Assembly: GCA_031316315.1 (NCBI GenBank)
Contig: JADBEO010000026.1
Coordinates: forward strand, 1 to 52,430
Origin: Chelatococcus sambhunathii
GTDB taxonomy: Bacteria; Pseudomonadota; Alphaproteobacteria; Rhizobiales; Methylopilaceae
Direction: 5' to 3'
Length of the DNA stretch: 52,430 nt
The position numbers and the translations under genes were made by a program. This document shows positions 7,515 to 13,327 of the stretch, piece after piece (positions within the stretch are counted from its first letter, which is position 1; every line of letters starts with the position of its first letter). A model generated the notes under the pieces. The model saw only the letters and a list, made by a program, of their open reading frames with translations, was not told where the DNA came from and did no database searches.

Positions 7515-8810
7515 ATGGCCAACCGCTCCGGCAGCGCCGACCTTCCGCTTCACGGCGGCCGCGTGCCGGCCTGGCTCGCGGGCCGCATGGCGCGGCTCGG
7601 CGCGGTGATGACCGAGGCGATCGTCCATCACTACGGCCGCGACGAGTTCCTGCGGCGGCTGTCGAACCCGTTCTGGTTCCAGTCCTTCGGCGCCGTCATG
7701 GGCATGGACTGGCACTCCTCCGGCATCACGACCAGCGTCGTCGGCGCGCTGAAGCGCGGGCTCGCGCCGCTGTCGGGCGAGCTCGGTCTCACCTTCTGCG
7801 GCGGTCGGGGCGCGCAGTCGCGCAAGACGCCGGGCGAGCTCCTGGCCTTCGGCGAGCGCGCCGGCCGCGACGGCGCGGCGCTCGGCGACGCCAGCCGGCT
7901 GATCGCCAAGGTCGACAGCGCCGCCGTGCAGGACGGCTTCGAGCTCTACCTGCACGGCTTCGTCGTCGCCGACGACGGCAAATGGGCGGTCGTGCAGCAG
8001 GGCATGAACGGCGAGCGCCGGCAGGCGCGGCGCTATCACTGGCTGTCGGAGGGACTGGAGAGCTTCGTCGACGCGCCGCATGCCGCGATCGAGGGGCGCG
8101 GCGCCGGCGAGATCGTCAACCTCACCGACCGGCGAGCCGAAGCCTCACGGCGCGCGCAGCTCGACCTGCTCGCCGCGATGGCGCCCGACGCGATCACGGC
8201 GCAGGCGCTCAAGATGACGGAGGCCCCCGCCCCCGCCGCGCCGCAGCTCCCGCTGCCGCATCTCGTCATGCCCGCACATCATGACGTGCGGCCGAAGGAC
8301 GTCGTCGCGCGCCGTCTGCAGGGCGCGATCGCCGCTGCGGCCGAGCGCGGTCCGACGGACTTTGCGGATCTGCTCGCGACACCCGGCGTCGGGGCGCGGA
8401 CGGTGCGCGCGCTCGCCATGGTCGCGGAGGTGGTGCATGGCGCGCCCTGCCGCTTCAGCGACCCGGCGCGCTTTTCCTTCGCGCATGGCGGCAAGGACCG
8501 GGATCCCTTCCCGGTGCCGACCCGCGTCTATGATGAAACGATCCGCGTGCTGAAGACCGCGGTCGACGCCGCGAAGCTCGGCCAGGACGAGAAGCTCGGC
8601 GCCATACGCCGCCTCGACGCCGAGCAGCGCAAACTGGAACGGGCGGTCGATGGACCGCCCGTCGAGGCCGTTCTGAAGGAAGAGCGCCGCGCCTCGCCCG
8701 ACTATGGCGGGCGCAGCGTCTTCGGGTGGGAGGCTCAGTCGAACTCGTCGACCACGCGGCGGTCGTCGTCGACGATCACGCGGCGGCCGTTCAGGACGGC
8801 GTATTCGTAG
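7515..8810 (+). CDS. DUF763 domain protein
   Basis: The 431-residue product matches the DUF763 family (start MANRSGSADLPLHGGRVPAW, FWFQSFGAVMGMDWHSSGITT, GALKRGL, LATPGVGARTVRALAMVAEV). The last segment resembles a helix-hairpin-helix, which hints at nucleic-acid binding; the function is unknown. The C-terminus after about residue 405 is low-complexity Ser/Thr/Arg (NSSTTRRSSSTITRRP), and overlaps the convergent DUF1236-like gene by 76 bases. That tail is probably read-through into antisense sequence after loss of the normal stop. Start ATG at 7515 is the only one that gives the conserved N-terminus. Confidence 0.85.
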   Translation: MANRSGSADLPLHGGRVPAWLAGRMARLGAVMTEAIVHHYGRDEFLRRLSNPFWFQSFGAVMGMDWHSSGITTSVVGALKRGLAPLSGELGLTFCGGRGAQSRKTPGELLAFGERAGRDGAALGDASRLIAKVDSAAVQDGFELYLHGFVVADDGKWAVVQQGMNGERRQARRYHWLSEGLESFVDAPHAAIEGRGAGEIVNLTDRRAEASRRAQLDLLAAMAPDAITAQALKMTEAPAPAAPQLPLPHLVMPAHHDVRPKDVVARRLQGAIAAAAERGPTDFADLLATPGVGARTVRALAMVAEVVHGAPCRFSDPARFSFAHGGKDRDPFPVPTRVYDETIRVLKTAVDAAKLGQDEKLGAIRRLDAEQRKLERAVDGPPVEAVLKEERRASPDYGGRSVFGWEAQSNSSTTRRSSSTITRRPFRTAYS

Positions 8811-9100
8811 TCGCTGTCCGGCACGTCGTAGACCTCGACCTCCTCCGGCAGCACATCGCCGACCACGACGCGGCGCTCATAGGTCACCGACGGGCGGCGC
8901 TCCTCGACGACGTAGCGCCGGACCGTGTCCGGCACGACGACGCGGGCGCGCGGCTCGCGCACGATCACGCGCTCCTCTCGCTCGCGGACGACGACGTCCG
9001 GCGAGCGGCGCTCCTCGATGACGACCCCCTGCGCAGAGGCGAGCGTCGGAGCGGCGATGGACAGAACGGAAAAGGCGCAGGCCGCCAGCGCGATGCGCAT
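8735..9100 (-). CDS. Secreted charge-patterned protein (DUF1236-like)
   Basis: The 121-residue protein has a clean signal peptide (MRIALAACAFSVLSIAAPTLASAQG) followed by alternating Glu/Arg and Val segments (IEERRSPDVVVREREERVI), ending in an acidic tail (DDDRRVVDEFD). The C-terminal half (LPEEVEVYDVP, YEYAVLNGRRVIVDDDRR) fits the DUF1236 family, which has no known function. Periplasmic or surface location is likely. ATG at 9100 has GGAGG 8-9 bases upstream. A GGAAC-N17-GGTT stress promoter on this strand lies upstream at 9237-9262. Confidence 0.85.
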   Translation of the reverse strand: MRIALAACAFSVLSIAAPTLASAQGVVIEERRSPDVVVREREERVIVREPRARVVVPDTVRRYVVEERRPSVTYERRVVVGDVLPEEVEVYDVPDSDYEYAVLNGRRVIVDDDRRVVDEFD

Positions 9101-9236
9101 GTCGAAACCTCCATGATCAGCGGCGGCGCGACGCTCGAACGCGGGCGCGGCCGTAAAAAAAAGCCCTCGGTCGTAGAACTGGCGTCGGCCTCCGCGAAGT
9201 CAAACCGCGCGGCCGACCGGCGCCATGTGGTCCGGC

Positions 9237-9262
9237 AACCCGTCTTCGACGGACTTGGTTCC
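9237..9262 (-). promoter_or_regulatory. EcfG-type stress promoter for the DUF1236-like gene
   Basis: On the minus strand GGAAC (9258-9262) is followed by exactly 17 bases and GGTT (9237-9240), close to the alphaproteobacterial general-stress consensus GGAAC-N16/17-CGTT. It lies about 137 bases before the start at 9100. Confidence 0.45.
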
Positions 9263-9275
9263 ACGGCGCCGGGCC

Positions 9276-9301
9276 GGAACCGGTCCGACTGCTGGAATGT
9301 T
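9276..9301 (+). promoter_or_regulatory. EcfG-type stress promoter for the DUF3309 gene
   Basis: GGAAC (9276-9280), 17 bases, TGTT (9298-9301) matches the sigma-EcfG format except for the first -10 base. It sits 64 bases before the DUF3309 start, 14 bases from the divergent minus-strand promoter. Confidence 0.5.
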
Positions 9302-9364
9302 CCTTCCGTCGAGGGAGTGCAATCTTTCGGCCGCCGACGGCCGGGCGACAAGGAGCGAAGCGTC

Positions 9365-9517
9365 ATGTCGACAATTCTGATCGTCATCCTGATCCTGATC
9401 CTCATCGGCGTGCTGCCGGTGTGGCCGCATTCGCGCGGCTACGGATACGGACCTGGCGGCCTGCTCGGCGTGATCCTGATTGTGCTGATCGTGCTCGCGC
9501 TGCTCGGACGAATCTAA
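9365..9517 (+). CDS. DUF3309 small membrane protein
   Basis: The 50-residue protein has two hydrophobic helices (STILIVILILILIGVLPVW and GGLLGVILIVLIVLALLGRI) joined by a short Ser/Gly/Tyr-rich loop (PHSRGYGYGPGG). This is the DUF3309 family, found widely in alphaproteobacteria; function unknown, expected in the inner membrane. AAGGAG lies 9 bases before ATG. A GGAAC-type promoter upstream and a strong terminator downstream make it a monocistronic unit, probably stress-induced. Confidence 0.88.
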   Translation: MSTILIVILILILIGVLPVWPHSRGYGYGPGGLLGVILIVLIVLALLGRI

Positions 9518-9523
9518 AAGCGC

Positions 9524-9558
9524 GAAGGGCCGGGCGACGCGCGTCGCCCGGCCCTTTC
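9524..9558. terminator. Bidirectional hairpin terminator
   Basis: AAGGGCCGGGCGACGC is followed directly by its exact complement GCGTCGCCCGGCCCTT, giving a 16-bp stem with A- and T-rich ends on both sides. It separates the DUF3309 gene from the convergent secreted-protein gene ending at 9582. Confidence 0.85.
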
Positions 9559-9581
9559 GATCACGCAGTGCGCGAGGCGGC

Positions 9582-9920
9582 TTACCAGCCGAACCCGTCC
9601 TCGACATAGCGGCCGCGATAGCCGCGGTCCCAGCGGCGCTCGTCGTGCAGGCGCACGCGCCGCCAGCGCGGCGGGACCTCCTCGACGACCCGGCGGCGCA
9701 CCACCACGCGCTCCTCGATCACCGGCTCCTCGATCTCGACGCGCCGCCAGCTCGGCTCCTCGACATAGACCCGATGCTCGACGCGGCGCTCGATCCGCGG
9801 CGCGACATAGGTCTCACGCTCCTCGTAATAGCCGTCCGGCGCGTCGGCGGCGCGGGCCGCCGCGAGGCCGAGCCCCGTCGCCAGGGATGTCGCGGCGAGC
9901 GCCGCAAGCAGTATGCGCAT
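9582..9920 (-). CDS. Secreted Arg/Glu-rich hypothetical protein
   Basis: The 112-residue product has a signal peptide (MRILLAALAATSLATGLGLAAARAADA) and a mature part of alternating Glu/Arg and Val/Pro/Tyr/Trp blocks (RRVEHRVYVEEP, RRVEIEEPVIEERVVVRRR, PPRWRRVRLHDERR). I know of no family. It resembles in composition the secreted DUF1236-like protein at 8735-9100, so the two may be distant relatives or act alike at the cell surface. ATG at 9920 starts the signal peptide; an upstream in-frame start at 9953 would spoil it. It converges on the DUF3309 gene. Confidence 0.75.
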   Translation of the reverse strand: MRILLAALAATSLATGLGLAAARAADAPDGYYEERETYVAPRIERRVEHRVYVEEPSWRRVEIEEPVIEERVVVRRRVVEEVPPRWRRVRLHDERRWDRGYRGRYVEDGFGW

Positions 9921-10148
9921 CGGTCGATGATCCGAACGAACCTGTAACCCCACAGGAGATCACGCCGCGAAAATCTGGCGGCTTCATGGCGCGTCCGCAG
10001 ATCGCCCACAGCGGCTCGGGCTCGTGGCCGCAGCGTCTGCGCGAGCTTCGCCCGAGCCGGTATTCGACCCGTTTCGTCGGCCGGGGAGGAACCTTTCGAC
10101 TCCGTCGCCCTTCACTTGGTGGGTGGCGACAGTCAGGAGGCGTCGGGT

Positions 10149-10754
10149 ATGACCAATACGTCCGAACACTCATCTTCAGGGTCCGGAGGCGGATCGTCGT
10201 CCGCGTCCGGCGTCGGCCAGCAGGCGCGCCAGTTCGCGGACGACGTAAAACAGGCCGCGGAGAGCTCGGCGGAAGCCGGCAAGGACCGCGGCGCCGAGCG
10301 GCTGAAGGACGTCGCCGCGACCGTCGATCGCGTCGCCGATCAGGTCGCGGAGGAGGCGCCCGCGATGGCGGACTGGGTCCGAAAGGCCGCCTCCGAGATC
10401 GACGGCGTCTCGCGCAGCCTCAAGGACAAGAGCGTCGGCGAGCTGCTGACGATGGGCAAGGACTTCGCCCGCCGCGAGCCGGCCGCGTTCATCGCCGCCT
10501 CGGCGGTGGCGGGCTTCGCGCTGTCGCGCCTGCTCAAGAGCACGTCTTCGGCGGCCTCGACGTCCTCCCCGTCGACCTCCCCGGTGCAGCCGAGCGCGCC
10601 GCCGGTGCCCGCCCATCTCGCCGCGTCGTCGCAGCCCGCCCGGCCCGACCCGGCGGAGATGGCCTACCACCCCGGCGACGGCGTCCGGCCGACGCCCAAG
10701 CCGGCCGCCGGGCCGTCCACCGGCAAGCCGACCGAGGGAGCCCATTCGATATGA
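10149..10754 (+). CDS. Nutrient-deprivation-induced-type protein
   Basis: The 201-residue protein has a Ser/Gly-rich start, a long amphipathic Ala/Glu/Asp/Lys helical region (about 20-110, ARQFADDVKQAAESSAEAGKDR), one short hydrophobic segment (AAFIAASAVAGFALSRLL), then a Ser/Pro/Ala-rich tail. It matches the rhizobial nutrient-deprivation-induced family and is first of three genes joined by ATGA overlaps with a holin-like and a DUF3618 protein. AGGAGG lies 8 bases before ATG 10149. It probably coats or tethers the inner membrane under stress; the molecular role is unknown. Confidence 0.82.
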   Translation: MTNTSEHSSSGSGGGSSSASGVGQQARQFADDVKQAAESSAEAGKDRGAERLKDVAATVDRVADQVAEEAPAMADWVRKAASEIDGVSRSLKDKSVGELLTMGKDFARREPAAFIAASAVAGFALSRLLKSTSSAASTSSPSTSPVQPSAPPVPAHLAASSQPARPDPAEMAYHPGDGVRPTPKPAAGPSTGKPTEGAHSI

Positions 10755-11161
10755 GCGACATCCACGAACGCGGGACCGCCACGGACCGCAACATGCCCTA
10801 CCTGCTGTCGCGGCTGGTCGACCAGGTCGCGACCCTCGCCCAGCAGGAGGCGCGCCTCGCCCGCTCCGAAGTCGGCGACGCGGTCGCGAAGATCGTCGCC
10901 GCCCTGATGACGATGGTGATCGCCGCCGCCCTCCTCATCGCGGGGCTCGTGGTGCTGCTGCAGGCCGCGGCCCTCGCGCTGCAGGCCAACGGCGTCTCGC
11001 CGATCTGGTCGGTCGTCATCGTCGGCGCCGCGACCCTGATCATCGGCCTCATCATCCTGTCCTCGGCCGTCGCCGGGCTGAAGAAGACCGACGTCGTTCC
11101 CCGCCGCACGGTGGGGCAGATGCAGCAGGACGTGGCGGTGGCGAAGGAGCAGGCGCGATGA
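10751..11161 (+). CDS. Phage-holin-family (DUF1469-like) membrane protein
   Basis: The 136-residue product has an amphipathic N-terminal helix (RLVDQVATLAQQEARLARSEV) and two TM helices (about 45-73 and 85-110) followed by a basic tail. This is the holin superfamily III/DUF1469 group, bacterial housekeeping proteins rather than lysis holins in this setting. ATG overlaps the previous stop (ATGA), and its own stop overlaps the next ATG, so translation of the trio is coupled. Likely inner-membrane; it may organise or seal the membrane during stress together with its partners. Confidence 0.88.
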   Translation: MSDIHERGTATDRNMPYLLSRLVDQVATLAQQEARLARSEVGDAVAKIVAALMTMVIAAALLIAGLVVLLQAAALALQANGVSPIWSVVIVGAATLIIGLIILSSAVAGLKKTDVVPRRTVGQMQQDVAVAKEQAR

Positions 11162-12009
11162 CCAACAGCACCAGCAAGAGCACCAGCGAGCTGGAACGGG
11201 ACGCCGAGCGCACCCGCGCCGACCTGTCGCAGACCCTTGAGGAGATCCGCGCGCGGCTGGAGCCCGGCCGGATCGTCGACCGGGCCTTCGGCTACGCCCG
11301 CGAGAACGGCGGCGCGGAGTTCGTGAAGACCGCCGCCGCGCAGGCCCGCGACAATCCGCTGCCGGTCCTTCTGATCGGCGCCGGCCTCGCCTGGCTGATG
11401 AGCGGGCGCAAGCCCGCCGCCGGCCCCTCTTTCGAGGCGCTGCGCAGCGCGGGCGTGCGCAGGACCCACGACGCGCAGGACGTCGCCTCCGGCGCCGCGT
11501 CGGCGGTCGCGGGCGCGGCCTCCTCCGTCGCGGGCGCGGCGTCGTCGGCGGCGTCCGCCGTGCGCGACGCGTTCTCGGCGGGCAAATCGGGCGTCGGCGC
11601 CGCCGGCGACAGGGTCGGGTCGCTCGCCTCCTCCGCCGGCGACACGCTGCAAACCGGAGGCGCGCAGATCGGCGACGCCGTCAGCGAGCTGCAGCGGCTC
11701 TGCGCCGAGAACCCGGTCGCGGTCGGCGCGATCGGGCTTGCGCTCGGCGCCGCCATCGGCGCGGCCCTGCCGGGCACTCAGACCGAGAACAAGCTGATGG
11801 GCGAGGAGGCCGACAGGCTGAAGTCGGCCCTGAAGGACAAGGCCGAGGAGGGCCTCGAGCGCGGCGAGCGCGCCGTCGAGGCCGGACTGCAGGCGGCCAA
11901 CTCCTCGGACGCCAAATCTTCGGACTCTAAGTCTTCAGACACGAAGCCGACCGACTCCAAACCGGCCGACTACAAGTCCCCCGACCCCAGACCGGCCGGG
12001 CAGATGTAA
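11158..12009 (+). CDS. DUF3618 domain protein
   Basis: The 283-residue protein starts with the DUF3618 signature (ELERDAERTRADLSQTLEEIRARLEPG, then a helix and NPLPVLLIGAGLAWLM). The middle contains Ala/Ser-rich helical repeats (AASAVAGAASSVAGAASSAASAV) and a second hydrophobic helix (NPVAVGAIGLALGAAIGAALPG). The tail repeats SSD-x-K and related units up to the stop. Third gene of the ATGA-coupled stress operon. Membrane-associated with long coiled regions; function unknown. A strong hairpin follows the stop. Confidence 0.88.
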   Translation: MTNSTSKSTSELERDAERTRADLSQTLEEIRARLEPGRIVDRAFGYARENGGAEFVKTAAAQARDNPLPVLLIGAGLAWLMSGRKPAAGPSFEALRSAGVRRTHDAQDVASGAASAVAGAASSVAGAASSAASAVRDAFSAGKSGVGAAGDRVGSLASSAGDTLQTGGAQIGDAVSELQRLCAENPVAVGAIGLALGAAIGAALPGTQTENKLMGEEADRLKSALKDKAEEGLERGERAVEAGLQAANSSDAKSSDSKSSDTKPTDSKPADYKSPDPRPAGQM

Positions 12010-12033
12010 GCCACGCGTCCTGCCCAACGGACC

Positions 12034-12055
12034 GCGCGGCGCCCCGGCGCCGCGC
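12034..12055 (+). terminator. Terminator of the DUF3618 operon
   Basis: GCGCGGCGCC-CC-GGCGCCGCGC is a perfect 10-bp hairpin 25 bases after the stop, followed by GCTTTC. It also separates the operon from the convergent glycosyltransferase fragment. Confidence 0.75.
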
Positions 12056-12069
12056 GCTTTCATTCCCGC

Positions 12070-12375
12070 TCAGCTCTTGCGGCCCGGCCGCGCATCCGTC
12101 GCTGGCGTCGGGCATGCGGGGTATGGCGCGGTCGCCCAAGCGATGCCTTCATTGTAGGTCGCGGTCTGGCCCAAATTGGTCTGATGGACCGACAGCTCGA
12201 TGCGGGGATCGGTCGCCGCGAGCGCCCGCGCGACGTCCGCCGATCCGTCCTGCGACGCGTCGTCGATGATCAGGATGCGGACGTCGCTGATGGATTGGCT
12301 GAGGACGCTCGAGACGCAGTCCTGCAGGAAGCGTCCATAGCGATAGCAAGGCGCCGCGATATCGACGATCGCCAT
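12070..12375 (-). pseudogene. Truncated family 2 glycosyltransferase
   Basis: The first 80 or so residues from ATG 12375 are a clear GT2 N-terminus: VDIAAPCYRYGRFLQDCVSS, VRILIIDDASQDGSADVA and QTATYNEGIAWA. The family normally continues for at least another 150 residues with the DxD metal site and acceptor domain. Here the match ends at IAWA and the frame runs into unrelated Pro/Thr/Ala sequence and a stop at 12070, 61 bases from the stop of the convergent DUF3618 gene. I read it as a 3'-deleted remnant that could not be active. Its upstream open frame (to 12762) shows no recognisable homology. Confidence 0.75.
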
Positions 12376-13006
12376 AGCGTCGCTCCAACCCCTAATCCAG
12401 GGCAGGTTGTGAGCGGCGATGAACGGCGGCGATGACGCCATTTTGCCTGCCGTCTCCACCAAAAGCAGTATTTTCGCGCCGCCATAGCCGTAGTGGTCGG
12501 CCTGCTCGGTCAAGAAGTGCGCAGGCGCATGCTCCGATCGCGCCGTGGCGCGCCACGGGCGACCGGTGCCCGGGAGCGCGATGACGCTAGGCCCGGCCGT
12601 TCGGTTCGATTCGCGGATCGGCGCCGATCGGTCCACGTCTCCGTCGCGCCGCCTGGACGGCGCCGTCTGGCCGGCCGAGCCGCTCGATCCGGTCACGATG
12701 CCGCGTGGTTGGATCGCCTTCGAAGACGCGACGCTTCTCTCCGACGATGGAGGTCGTGGCATCGGGAACCAGGGTCGGGGCTCCCGAGCCCGGCCCGGTC
12801 ATCCAGGCGTAGCGATCGCAGCGCATCGGCTCGGCGCCTGAAGGCGGCGCGCATCACCTCGAGATCCCGCGCTCCGCCCCGTCGCAGCCGACTCACGCGC
12901 CGACGTCTCGTCCTGAAGCCCCCAGCAGCTCGCGCTTCGGCGACGCCAGCGCGCGGGCCGCCCGCGCCCAGCCTGCGCCTTGTCAATTCAGCGCTTTCGG
13001 GCTCGC
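12376..13006. other. Gene-poor stretch, 631 bases
   Basis: Several frames stay open because of high GC, but none has a convincing start, ribosome site or family resemblance. With a truncated gene on one side and the restriction-modification locus on the other, it may be eroded coding sequence. I see no terminator, repeat or RNA gene in it. Confidence 0.5.
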
Positions 13007-13297
13007 CTATCCCGCCGCGTCCAGGCGTCCGGCTTCCGCGTCGAGTTCTTCCCGCCAGCGCGCGGCCTCGGGCTCGGGGAGCAGCCGGAGCAGATAGGGC
13101 CAGACCGTCTCGCGATTGAGCGACACCCGAGTCTCCGACCATGGCCAACGCTTGGCGCCGCGCATGTCGCCGAGCATCTCGACCAGGCGGTTCAGCACGT
13201 GCTCGCGCTTCACCTGATAGGTCGGCCGCATCGGAGCGTCGTCACCGAACAGGTCGGCCTGCGAGGACGGAAACAATTCTCGCTGCGCGTAAGTCAT
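13007..13297 (-). CDS. Small conserved hypothetical protein
   Basis: The 96-residue protein begins MTYAQRELFPSSQADLFGDD and continues with a helical segment (HVLNRLVEMLGDMRGAKRWPW) and a C-terminal Leu/Pro/Glu segment (LLRLLPEPEAARWREELDAE). Similar short proteins with a Phe/Pro-rich start and a W-P-W core occur in alphaproteobacteria; no function is assigned. It begins 30 bases after the end of the type ISP reading frame on the same strand and is probably co-transcribed. It is cytosolic by composition. It could be an accessory of the enzyme or just a neighbour. Confidence 0.7.
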   Translation of the reverse strand: MTYAQRELFPSSQADLFGDDAPMRPTYQVKREHVLNRLVEMLGDMRGAKRWPWSETRVSLNRETVWPYLLRLLPEPEAARWREELDAEAGRLDAAG

Positions 13298-13327
13298 GGG
13301 CGTCGCCGCTCGATTCGAGAAGGCTTA

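Noticed and set aside
10088-10113. GGAAC before the three-gene stress operon as an EcfG promoter
   Set aside because: At 16-17 bases downstream the sequence is CCTT or CTTC, not CGTT, so the -10 element is missing.
12545-12841. A 98-codon plus-strand frame in the gene-poor stretch
   Set aside because: No ribosome site and no recognisable family; Arg/Gly-rich composition typical of chance frames.
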